The notes beneath the pieces are model-generated. The model worked only from the letters and a program-made list of their open reading frames with translations, had not been told where the DNA came from and did no database searches. DNA of 64,000 nt from Enchytraeus crypticus (lineage: Eukaryota; Annelida; Clitellata; Enchytraeida; Enchytraeidae): NCBI GenBank assembly GCA_905160935.1, contig CAJHZI010000818.1, positions 876,001 to 940,000 of the forward strand. The letters are read 5' to 3'. Both the position numbers and the translations under genes were made by a program. Position 1 is the stretch's first letter. Each line of letters starts with the position of its first letter. Shown here piece by piece: positions 22,680-34,800 of this stretch.

Positions 22680-23100
22680 AGGGAATCAGAATTTCTTGTA
22701 TAAAAATGTTCAGAAATCAAAGCTTACTGATTTAGACCATAATGATTTCATTTTTACTTTAATTCTCAAACAATGGCCTTAAAGGTTACAATTATGAGTT
22801 GCTGAGACAACAGTGAGAGCTAATTTTCTTTTCTCGTCTAATAAGATAGTAGATTTATGGAATTCCTTGCAGACGCAGTTAATAATTTATAGAATATAAA
22901 TTAGCATTTATAAATAAGTTGAATGGGCATTAAAATAAATTTAAGGCCTTCTTTAATATATCTTCCATTTACTTGCTATTTATTTGTACGGTATCAAAAA
23001 GTTAATGAGTTCTGGCTATCTGCTAAGTATAGAATACAGAGCAATTTAAATGCTAAATCCTCAATTAAATTATCAATATACATGTAAACCAAGGATTGTG
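22680..23100. other. Spacer upstream of VHL, nothing recognised
   Basis: AT-rich; no exon-like frame and no known repeat. Confidence 0.45.
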
Positions 23101-23104
23101 AAGT

Positions 23105-23300
23105 CTCTCAGGCCTCTCTGTAGTGTTCTGCTACTTGGCAGATCAAGGTACATATTCATTCATTCAGAGTCTGCTTTCAGACTCCACATATAGCACTCCA
23201 TAGATCAACAAATTTATATCTAATAACAGTAATGCCATATTCATATCTTATGTAGTGCATATAGCAAGAGAAAAATATGGTTTCTAAGGCGTCCCCCATT
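23105..23300 (+). repeat. Dispersed repeat family P
   Basis: tctgctacttggcagatcaa, gtctgctttcagactccaca, ttatgtagtgcatatagcaa. Confidence 0.7.
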
Positions 23301-23944
23301 GCCATCTTCACTTTCTTTTCAATCGCCTGTTATGAAAAGTGCAATAAAAGTTTGTCATTCTTTAATATCTCAGACAAACACGGTAAGATAAATTTCCACG
23401 TCGTTTTAATCCCTCAAACATAACATTAACGGACACAAACATTAATTTTAACCCAACACCAAACTCTAACCCTTACTTATTGGACCTATATATTTCTTTT
23501 TCAGCAAAAAATATCCTTTATGATAACTTTAAAGTACAGGAAATTCTCTTCCAATCAGTCAACCTTTGAATAAACACAATGCATATTGGCTTAATTTATA
23601 TCTATTCAAGACGGCATGGTCCACTTCTAAGTAACATATTATTTAACAAAACTTAGCTTAATTATACTAATTCAGGCAATCAATAATGACTATTAACACC
23701 AGTCCGGTTACAGAAGCACATATTGCCGTAATAAAATGCTATAGCATCTAATTCGAATCCATACCAATTACGTTTAGGAATAGCAAAGCTTCAACAATGA
23801 GATTAACTCTTTAATATAGGATATATGCTCCTAACAATAAGCAAGATTAATCGAGTTATTCATTATTGCTATGAGAAGAGCTCGATATAAAAGCTAAAAA
23901 ATAAGCTTACACCACTTTGTATTACAAGTATAAAAAGTTGTGTA

Positions 23945-24260
23945 AATGATATAACGCCTCTACTCTTCTCTATCTTCCGTTTTCCTCTTCATGTCCACAT
24001 ATGACTGAATCATTCATCTAATATTCCTAATCTCGATATTCCTCAGCTTCTCTTTTCTCTTTCCTTTATCTAACTTCTAAAACCTCTTATTAACTACCCC
24101 CTCCCCCCAATTTAGAATATGTCCTCTTCCTATTTCTCAGTGCATTTGTCAACTGCTTATCTGCATAAAATCCCTCCAGAATTTCTTCATTTGTAACGTT
24201 TTGGTTCCAGTTAATTTCCATTCTAAGCCATATCCACATTTCCAACGCTTCTAGTTTCCT
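23945..24260 (-). mobile_element. LINE family D 3' fragment
   Basis: aacgcctctactcttctcta, cctcttcatgtccacatatg and gaatatgtcctcttcctatt match the reverse complement of family D. Confidence 0.7.
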
Positions 24261-24589
24261 TCCTTGAGAGTAAACAAAACGGAAGTGGGTGATAATTAAT
24301 TAAATTTCAAACGATGTATCGGCATGGTCTTAAATATTTTAGATATCTTTATGAATTATCACGGCACGCATATGATAAACATGTATATAACCATATAAAA
24401 GTATGATAAAAAAATATTTCTATTTCTTAATGTTTACTTATTAACAAATTTTCCCTCAACGTATTTTCCATAATGTATTTACTCCTACATTGCTACCATT
24501 TACACAGCTTTTTTATACTGGTAAAACAAAGTGGGTGAAGCTTAATTTTTATCTGAATTTTTAGGAGTTCTTCAAATAACAATAATGAA

Positions 24590-24790
24590 TAAAGCGCACT
24601 ATAATAAAATGATCAACCATGCTGATATCTGTAACTTTTAATACGACATGTTTAAATCATTAGATACTTTAGTCCATTTTCCGTTCAACCAGGCTTGTGA
24701 AATTGTGAATGTCAGTGATTCTTTGGGTACCATCACTCTCGAGGGTTCAATCCACGGCCGCACCGATCTGAGGGTAAAACGTTAGGAATG
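24590..24790 (-). mobile_element. SINE2, decayed
   Basis: tagtccattttccgttcaac, gggttcaatccacggccgca and gatctgagggtaaaacg in reverse orientation. Confidence 0.7.
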
Positions 24791-24959
24791 ATAAATAGAT
24801 TAGGTGAATTAGTATATTAAGTTGAATTAATATTAGAATTAGATCTGAATTAGTGTATATTGGAATTAGTATTAGAATTAGAAAGTAGAAATTAGAAATA
24901 GATTGATCGAATTTAGCATTAGTAATAAAATTAGTAGTAGAAGTAGAATTATCTTTGAA

Positions 24960-25385
24960 TTATCTCCCTGGCTGTGAGATTGAACGTTTGCAGCTTGTTC
25001 AGAATTATCTTGCGCGAGCAATTTTTTGTATAGTTCCAATACTCACATTGTAAGTCTATTTTAAAATCTTTGCACTTTAATGATTAAGGAGCGTATCTTT
25101 TATAAAATAGTTTTGTCAGTCCATCATTACACCTGGATCGACAAACTTGTATGTCTCACTTTATTAAAGTGATGCAGCCTAGGCTGCTCGGTCATCTTAA
25201 CGAATTACTATAGCTCGTGTGAGACCTACAGCTAAGCTATCAAATCGTTCTTTCCAGCATGCTGCACCGGAGATCTGGCATGCTCTTCCATCCAATCTTC
25301 GGAAATCTTCGTTTGAATCACATAGGCCTTTGCTTTCCTACGAGCAGTTTCATACGCACTATTCCATCTCTCGTTTCCATTCAGT
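24960..25385 (+). mobile_element. LINE family B fragment
   Basis: ctccctggctgtgagattga, cttgcgcgagcaattttttg and the C-terminal ccggagatctggcatgctct (APEIWHALPSNLR-like) align with 3985-4400. Confidence 0.65.
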
Positions 25386-25387
25386 GT

Positions 25388-26588
25388 AAATTTTTATTTG
25401 TTTATTTATTTACTTATCACATCAGACATTTAAAGCAGGTAAAGCAGATATAAAAGCTAAATATTGAAACGTTTGTGTGAACGGAGGATACAAGCTATAG
25501 AAGCGCTTACATATTCCGGATTTAGTTTATTAAAAGTAGAAAATTAGAATTAAAGGATTAATTAATAGGATTAAAATATACTACGTACAATTGTGAAGGT
25601 AATCACAAACATAGAGCTAAAATAAATACGCTAAAATCAGTATACAAGCAATATAAATATACAAAAGCAGTATACAAGCAAATGGAAATAAAAACAAATA
25701 AAATCACTACTTCAAAGATTTATGTAGACCTATATCAGATTGACATAGGCCCTTTTTAAAGGACGGAAGAGAGCTTGCATTAATGACAATATGAGGAAGG
25801 TTTTTCCATTTACTAACACATCTATTTTTAAAATGATAACGTTCTGCGTTATATCTAAAGGTATTTATGTATATTGCAGCACCATTGTTTCTGGTTTTAC
25901 CAGATTTAAAAGTAAAAATTTCACTGCGCGGCAAACCAATGAAATTATTTATTATTTTATAATATGTATATAAGTCAGATTTTAATCTTCGTAGTTCAAG
26001 TGACTCAGCATTAAGTATCTCAAGTCTATCAGAATAGCAGAGGTCACTCAATCCAAAAAGACGTTTGGTAAATTTCTTCTGAATTGATTCAATAAGATCA
26101 ATATCAGATTTACGAAAAGGAGACCATACATTGGAACAATATTCAATTATAGGGCGAACAAAGACAGTAAATGCTTTAATTAGTAATGTTTTATCGTTTG
26201 ATTTAAAGCAATTCAAAATAATAGAAGATTTTTTCCTGGCTTTGTTACACATAATTTTGATGTGAGTGGAGAAAGAAAAGTCTTGCGTATAAGTCACCCC
26301 CAAGTCATTGATTTCATAGACCCTGGTCAAGTTGATAGAATTGCGCTTGTAATTAAATTCTATACACGTATCCTTACTAAGGCAAAATGACAATACTTGG
26401 CACTTGTTCATTGCTAGGTTCAATTGCCATCTCGTTGACCATGCATGAATGGAGTTAAGAGCTTTTTGGAGAGCAACACAATCAGAATGCGACTTAATTT
26501 CAACAAAGAATTTAGCATCATCGGCAAAAAGGAACAAGGTATCGAGTTCAGGACAGCGAGACATGAGTTGCGACCAGACCCTAAACAT
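25388..26588 (-). mobile_element. LINE family C, C-terminal half of reverse transcriptase
   Basis: An open frame of 293 codons (26588-25707) contains FLFADDAKFF, the RT active-site box with Phe for Tyr, then LNSIHAWSTRWQLNLAMNKC, DLGVTYTQDFSFSTHI and RPIIEYCSNVWSPF, typical of CR1/Jockey-group LINEs. It is 5'-truncated inside the RT domain. The 3' UTR ends near 25388 in an A-rich tail (aaataaataaacaaat on its own strand). The open frame suggests a fairly young copy, but it cannot be autonomous. Confidence 0.85.
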
Positions 26589-26599
26589 CCTTTTCTTTA

Positions 26600-26760
26600 A
26601 TTTCCTTTTCCTTTAGACTGATTTTCTGGATTTTGGAATTTGCACCGTTATTGGACCTTCTTTTTCTCGCCGGCTTTATTTTGTGCTCGGTGTTGAAGGC
26701 GCCGACCCGCCGTCGATGGCGCCACATGTTGTTTCTATGGCAGATCAGCTGAGTTGTCAA
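26600..26760 (+). mobile_element. LINE family B-type tail merging into a CpG-containing segment
   Basis: gactgattttctggattttg and gaatttgcaccgttattgga match the family B 3' UTR. It then runs into ggcgccgacccgccgtcgat, richer in CpG than its surroundings and just upstream of the tentative FADS copy 2 start. Confidence 0.5.
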
Positions 26761-26801
26761 CAAAAATAAACACAATAAATCCGAGCATTAAATTCGTTAA
26801 A

Positions 26802-26811
26802 ATGCTAGATG
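26802..26811 (+). CDS. Tentative initiating exon of FADS copy 2
   Basis: ATG CTA GAT G followed by donor gtacgt would leave exactly the one-base overhang needed to join the b5 exon at 28685, giving an N-terminus [17 protein letters not shown] and a 438-residue protein, close to the family length of about 440-445. It follows a CpG-containing segment (26640-26760). The match could be chance, because any ATG...G|GT of this phase would fit. Confidence 0.25.
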
Positions 26812-27234
26812 GTACGTTAAATCGTTTAGTATTTGCGCTTATTTATAGCTTTTTCTTTTTAATAATCTTAAGAAAATTCAATGCAAATTAAATAGTAAAG
26901 ATAGCTACGAACGGATAATTAAGTAGGGCCGCTTAAATGCCCAAATGTACACATAAATTAAAAATGTTATTTGTTGTTGTGGGCTTGATGCTTATTGCTC
27001 TCACTTTTCGAGATTTTCGTCTTATGCGACAATATCGAACAAGCGAGATCTATTGATTGGTTTTCTCTCATGAAATCGAAGTTCGACTGCTGCTGTTCAG
27101 ATCCCTCTGTTTTAAATGTAAATCTGCCTGGTTTACCAAGATTGGCCGGTTGCTGTTAACTTGTTCTGAATTGTCTGCCCGTTTTATTTTTATATGTTCT
27201 AATACTTATGTGTACAACTTCTCTAATTAATGTG

Positions 27235-27260
27235 AGACATATTACAAAATCGTTCCTCAC

Positions 27261-27312
<52 letters not shown>

Positions 27313-28560
27313 TTCTCTCTCTGCACCGGTAGGTCCATGGTATATAACGCCTCCACTCTTCCGCTGTCTTCTGTTTTTTTCTCTTCATGTCCATGTACAT
27401 GTATAAGAGTGGATCTTTAAACCGTCTAATATTTCTAATCTCGGTTTCCGCTGCATCTCTTTCCTTACATTCTTCCTTCTACGACTTCTTTTGTAACGTA
27501 TTCCCCCTTAGAATGTTATTCAAAATATTCTGACTGCTTTGCTGTGTGATATGTGAACAAATAAAAGAATGTGATCTATCCAGCTCTTCTTTGTATATTG
27601 TATTGCATTTATCACCTGCCTATCTGTATCAAGTTACCAACTATCGCCATTATTTTTTCATTTTTAACATTTTGAGTCCAGTCTCCAGCTAATCGTTCCC
27701 ATTTTTCTCCTGATCCACATTTCTAGTGCTTCTACTTCCTTAAGGCCCATGTTTCACATGAATCTTATGAAAGGTCTTTGCGAAACAAGGACTTTTCTCC
27801 TTCTTTAAGGTCCATGTTTCACATTCATATCTAGTAACATGGGCCCTACCTATACCAAGGTGTCAAGGTATTGACTATCTGAATCTTTATCACTTCTAAA
27901 TTCTTTTTTTAAAAGTTATTTCCTAATACCAAAGGTCTTTTAGCTTGTATAGTCCTTCTATATACTTCTGTTTCACATTTCCCATCATCTGCTATAGTGT
28001 GACTTAAGTATTGGAAACTCCTTACCTATTTCAAACTTGTAGCATTTATTGTCTTTCTTTTATCTCTTTTCTGGGACACTCTTACCACTTTTGTCGTATT
28101 GTACTTATCTTCATACCAAATTTCAAAGCCTTATCATTCAAACTATCCAATATCTTCTGCAGTCCAGTCTCATGTCAGTTTCTTGCCACTATTCCTTGAT
28201 CATCTGCAAAACCTTACTTCTTGCATCAATTTACCTCCAACTTTTATTCCTTCTTAAATATCTTCCATGGTCTCGATCATTGCTTCTGTGTAAATTTTAA
28301 AGAACTGCGATGAAATGCTACAACCGTGTCTAACTCCATGTCCTATTTCACCTACTTCTTAGTATTCTTGTTCCATTTTCATCAAAGCACTTTGATTCAT
28401 GTACAAGTTTAGAAGTCATCTTTTTATCTCCAGTCAATTCCTATATTTTTCCAGATATTCAGCATCTTTATTCACTCAACTTTGTCAAAGAACTTCCCAA
28501 AATTTACAAAACATACAAAGACGACATTCCCATATTCTAAGCGTCTTTCACACAGTACAC
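27235..28560 (-). mobile_element. LINE family D, long decayed copy
   Basis: Begins with (TC)n (27265-27320), then the reverse complement of the 3' tail (gtccatggtatataacgcct). Further 3', frames on the - strand show an RT-like ADDGKCE near 27985 and a CMFCKFWE segment (compare CFVDFEKAF) near 28500. Many stops. Confidence 0.7.
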
Positions 28561-28684
28561 GTATTACCCTGAAAGAATGATGCCATAATCTTATCTAAGC
28601 TTAAATTGAATATGGTAAATATCTGTTAGATACTATTCTTCGTACAGGCATGAATTTAAAAGTGTGTGTATTTTTGTTAATTAG

Positions 28685-28863
28685 GTCTTTACAAAAAGGC
28701 CGAGCCTCTTCCGGTATATACTTGGAAAGAAGTTAGCCAGCACGCAGGTCGTGATGATAAGTGGATCGTTATAGATGACCTTGTATTTGATGTCACACGC
28801 TGGATAAAGAAACACCCAGGTGGAGCAAGGATCATCGGTCACTATGCTGGGCAGGACGCTACG
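28685..28863 (+). CDS. Fads: FADS copy 2, cytochrome b5 exon
   Basis: Follows ttaattag. Encodes [30 protein letters not shown] and [19 protein letters not shown] before donor gtaaat. It contains the HPGG haem motif and is 179 nt, as in copy 1. Confidence 0.94.
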
Positions 28864-31800
28864 GTAAATGGACATAATATTATTACGTAATATTATTATA
28901 ATGTTATTATTAGTTTATACTATTACCCACTCATATGTGGAAATGAAGAGGATGGCGGACGACAGAGAAGAGTGGAGGCGTTATATGCCATGGACCTGCC
29001 AGTAGGCAGTGCCCTAAGAGATTATTAGTTTAATAGTGATACATTTTCTCATTCTCTTCAGTGCACTGCCAAGTGGCAGGTTCAAGGTACATAAAAATAC
29101 TCAAAGTCTGCTTTCTCACTCTATAAGAGCACTGGTTAGATCAACAAGTTAATCCCTTTGCAAAGTCTATGCCTTATCCATACCTTATGTAGCCTATAGC
29201 TTGGGAAAATATGGCTTCTGAAGTGGATAATGTAATACATGTACTGTATTATAACAATTCTCAACAATATTATTGTTGAGAATTGTTATACACGAAACAT
29301 TTTTAAATTAGGACAATAGTTGTCATCCATCATGGTTCTAATTCAGGATCTTTCTCAAGCTCTTTCAGGAATGAATCTCCCTTTAGGAAGTTGGTGTCAA
29401 CTTAATCGTTTCCGTATGGGTCATGGTAGATACAGAGAAAGTGAGTTTCGCTGGGGTATTCGTGATTCACCACTTTGTGACTGTGGTCAATCTCAAACCT
29501 TGAAACATATCGTTGAGGAGAACCGTCTAACCCGTCTACCGGATGGACTGTCCACGTTAAGCTGCCTTACAAATGAAGCAGCTACCTAGATTAACGCATG
29601 CGCTAAATATAAAAGTGGTTCTTATAAATTGAGACTATTGTACTGTGCTTGAATATTTTAATTGAAATTTATTAGAAGCACCAATAACTAATTCTTTGAA
29701 ACAATTACAAATTTCAACAGATACCTTTCAACATTTGTGAATCAAGAAACATAAAGTTTGATTTTAAAAGTATTAAAAGATATTAAAAGGAATATTAAGA
29801 GAAATTTATATGCCATTTAAAAATATTAAATGATCAAGTTAAAACCATTATGCAATTAGCATGGGAAATTATTAGATATATTAATGATCAATCAATGAAA
29901 TGCGGTATTATAATGAAATAAATTTAATCTGTACATTCACTAATAGGAGCGATAGGGTGCCTACCATGCATTGTCGTAGATTGACTTTAAAAGAATTGTT
30001 AGGTCAAGTGTATCCTGGACTATAAAGATATCTAATATCTTGGCCTACCCAACATTAATAGCCATACATTTTTGCAAATCGATGCCTTTGTACAATTGTA
30101 ATTGTGAATTCAAGTTTTTCTGAAAGAAATTTCGACTGAGATGAAGCATTGTGTATGTATATAATTTTTTTTGACTTATGAAACTATGTTTGCTATTCAT
30201 ATTTATATAGGATGCCTGGACTGCTATGCATATAGATAGGGAGAAGGTTCTGAAGTACATGGGTCCCTTGCTAATTGGTAGAATGGAGCAGTTCAGTTTA
30301 GAAGGGCCCGCGGATTCAGTGAGTTTGACATTTGATACATTTGAGCTGTGCATAGATCTGCTTCAAATACCCGTGTAGCTTAGTTGCCTCCCCAAGGAAA
30401 GATTATTTTGTAGATGCTATACGGGAGTAATTAGGATTTTTTTAAAGCATATCGTGGAAAATATTTATTTAAAGATTTATTTGAAGAAGCTATGAACGTT
30501 TCATTGGAACTAGGAGTCTATGATATTTTGGATAGGAGATTTTGCTTGAGTGATTGGCTCTGTAATACATATTGAAATTGAGGAATCCTACCATATTCCT
30601 CACATAAAAGTAGTAAGGCACATTTAATGCCCATAAATCAGTGACATTGAATAAATTTGTCATATTTAGCATTTGATCATTAATGTTTATATGATTCATA
30701 TGATTTTATGATTTTTAGTTAGATATATAATTATCCAACATATTCAGTGTAAATATCAATTGATAATAATTTGAAGATGTATTTGATTTTCACGAAAATT
30801 ACAATTGCACTGTACAGTATACATGGAATTACTTGAAAAATGGACATACTTCAAATGAATAAGGCTCTGATGTGATTTATAAGTTCATATATCCAATTTG
30901 ATCATCAATTACCTGTGTAATAGTGGTCTATAAATGAATCTAAAGGACGAAGAAATGAGGATTGCAGCAAAGCTATATAAAGCTATAAAAAAGCTTATAT
31001 AAAGCTTGTTATGTTCAAAAATACTCATATGTTAACGTATCTAATATATTTTATTTGGTTTTTGTGTCGCAGCATAAAGCAATTACCCAAGACTTTAGGA
31101 AGCTTAGGCGAGAGGTTGAGAAATCAAGCGGATTCAGACCTAACCCGTTGTTCTTTGCTCTACAGATTTCTCATATTATAGTTCTGGAAGTCTTTGCATA
31201 TTGGCTCCTAAGTGCCTTCGGTGTTGGGTGGTTAACGTATATACTAGCAGCTGTTGCATTAACCACAGCTCAGGTGTGCATACATTCTTGTATAATGCCT
31301 GATTAATTATAAACTGAATTTAACAGAGGTTTTACTGATATTGAACAGATACTTAATTTTATTTACCCTTTAGTGCATTTAATAATTGAGTAACTGCTTG
31401 AGCAATAATTTGTAGCCTGCGATATTTATCTATCATCCAACTATGTCTACTTGAAAATTATTAGTGAAAATGAAATTTGTGATATATTAGTGAAAAGGGA
31501 AGGGAAATTTATGCAGAAATGTTATAAACCTACATCTGAGTGATAGTATCTACTCCTGCTACGTGGACTTATTATAACTTTGTGAGAGTTATTGGAGTGG
31601 ATTTAATGGTTGAACTGTCATACGACTGAGAGTTCCCTGACATCATCCCTGGATGAGGAAACGGACGTTAAACCTTTTTTATTATTGTTATTATTATTAT
31701 GAATAATACATTCTTTATATCAATAGTAATGCTCGAAATTTGTGTAACTTAATTCGAGTCAAATTTGGCCTTAGCTTTGGATCTAAATATGCATAATACA

Positions 31801-34800
31801 AAATTCTTTGGTTAATCTCTATTTACTAAATAAGCATCTGTAATAATAAATATTGATAAGACTGATGATGCAAGATATATATTTATAAGTTGACTATACA
31901 GTATTTTTTACGAGGTTTCATCCTTAATACATTAAACTCTGATGGGGAGGTGATGGTGTCTTTGTTAAATTATCATTGTCAGCTGTCTTTAAAAGTGTAT
32001 TTATTGTAAAAGAATTCTTAAATATTAGCTTTAAATTATTTTTTGAATACTGTAGCCTTTATGAAAATGAGACTGTATGGGATGCTGATACATAGAAATA
32101 CGTGCACAATAAAAACATGAATATTTATAATAAAAACATGAATATTTGTCAGGCTCAGAGTGGGTGGAGCCAACATGACTACGGTCATCTTAGCGTTATG
32201 TCATCATCCAAACTCAATCACATCATGCACTACTTTGTCATCGGCCACCTTAAGGTATGCTCCTTTAACTGTATGATATAACAGCAAAAGTGATCCTGTA
32301 TTATAAATGTGTGATAGCTATCACACATTTATAATAGGGAATTAATTTTTCAGTCCCTAATCTCGTCCTAACAATTTATTGTTTGGCATTTTTCAACTGT
32401 TTTGTCCTGTAATGTTTTCTTTTCATTGTTGGTCTTACGATTTCTTTTAACATTCTTTTTTATTATTTGATCTAATTATAATTTTGTGTAATTATATAAT
32501 ATTGCATAAAATATATGCTGTTAATATATTTAACTATTTTATAATTAATAAAATAAAATAATTAATTAATTAATAAATATATGTAATTGGCATTAGTAAT
32601 GGAAGTTAATATCTTAACTCCTAATAAAAATACTGTAGTTTTGGGTAAGTTGATTTCTCTTTATTTTTGTTCTTAAACTGCTTTTTTACTTAAATAAATC
32701 CAGCTTGCATTTAATTCTTGAAGTAAAAAGAATTTTTTTAAATTAAATAAAAAAGAAATAACAAGCAGATTTTAAATTATTAAAATTTTTAAATTTATGT
32801 TGACTATTTATATTGTACATACCATGTACTAAATGTTGGTAATGTTAACAGTAATTGTATAGCATAAGTTTATATAGTACCTTAATGTATGTAGATGCCA
32901 TATTTTTTATTGTGGTATATTTTGTATTTGTATATGTATGATATATTTCCAGGGTGCTTCAGCACATTGGTGGAACTTCAGACATTTCCTTCACCACACA
33001 AAACCAAACATTGTGGGAAAGGACCCGGACATTTCTCTGCCTTATCTATTTCTGCTGGGAGACAAGATGCCAATAGTCTGGGGTCAGAAAAAAAGAGGCT
33101 TTGCTCCTTACAACCTTCAGCAACTCTATTTCTGGCTAAGTATGTAACATATTTGATTTCAAGTATTTTGCATAAATTTCTTAGGTGCTGGTAAAAGCTA
33201 GTAAAGCTAATTTTAACGTCAGTTTCCTCACTCGAAAGCGATGTCAGTGACAGGCGAGCCCAGGATTTGAATCGCGCATTTACTGATGCGCGGTCGAATA
33301 TCTTATCGACATCGTCACTGGCTCTGACCAGTGGTGATGCAGCCTTGAAGTTTGTTGTTATCACGATTTTATCACAAGTATTTATCAACACAATTTCTTC
33401 TTTGTTTTGTAGAAGCCACTGATGCCTCTCTGGTAAGGAAAATCAAACAAGAAATGTTAAGCTTCTTTGAATGCGGCTTGAAATGAAATACTAAAATCAT
33501 GCACCAAAATTATTATGCTCTTGTGATGAGAGCATGTTTAGTATTTTATCGATGCTTGGTAAGCACCTGCTGGATTGCTTATGAATATCTAGTCATTGGG
33601 ACTTCTCTTTTGTAGATCAGTGGAAGCTATGTGAAGACACAGCCAGATATGCTGTCATGATTGTTTAACCAATTGACAGTACTATTAAGTATTATCGATT
33701 ATCGTATTGTAAAAGATTAACTTGTTGATCTTTGCATTCATTGCTCAGTATGGGGCTTGAAAGCAGTCTCTGAGTACGAATAGATACCTTGGACCTGTCA
33801 CTTGACAGAACATTAGAGAGAAATCATTTGAAGAGGATGGCTGTTTTTAAAATTCATCAAAGCGCTATTTAATAGATGACAATTTTGCAAAGTACATAAA
33901 ATGGTAATTTTTATGTGTCGTGTTTTGTGCATGTAAATAACTGTGTTGCGTTTTTTAGTTGGACCTCCTCTCCTACTTCCCTTTTACTTCCACTACGAGA
34001 ACCTGTACTTCGTCTTCAAGAGAAGAGATTGGCTGGTGAGCAGATCTGATTTATATTGTGTACTTGTTATATGTTATATATTATACCCCCGTGTTGTGCT
34101 CGGGTGTGGTTGGACCACTGCAGAATAGGGAAACCGCAAACAATCTGGTTAGCAGATCTGATTAATATTACCTACTTGTTATATGTTATACCCCCGTGTT
34201 GTGTTCGGGTGTGGTTGGACCACTGCAGAATAGGGCAACGGCAAACAATCTGCTGCGTGCACGTAAGAGGCGACTAAGGCAGGAGCTGAGGATGGCAAGA
34301 GGGGACCCACCTCACCATGAAATATTTTTCCCCAGGATTTAGTGGAGATTAATCTATCTAACTGAAGAAGACAATGGGAAGCCACCTCAGAAGCCATACT
34401 TTTCCCAAACTATATACTACATAAGGTATAGATAAGGCATAAATTTTGTAAAGGATTAGCTTGTTGATCTTAGAAGTGCTCTTATGGAGCGAGAAAGCAG
34501 ACTTTGAGTATGAATCTGTACCTTGAATCTGACGCTTGGCTGTGCACTGAAGAAGAGACTTGTTATATAATGTATCAATACTCTACTTTTTAATTTTCAA
34601 CTATGTTATGCCTCAAGTGAAATTCAGTTAGCTCAAGTGTTTAACAAATGTAGATCTAAATATTCCCAAATGGGGAAATTTTAGTACAACTCTGAAAAAT
34701 CTTTGGGTTATGAACCCTAAGAAAAAGGAGATTTATTTAGTAGGCTATTTTTTGGGACGCTTAGGGAAATCAAGTAGAAAACTGAAAGTATTGTAATGGT

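Noticed and set aside
29320-29589. 89-codon frame as a host zinc-finger gene
   Set aside because: The sequence matches the C-terminal end of LINE polyproteins and lies in a FADS copy 2 intron.
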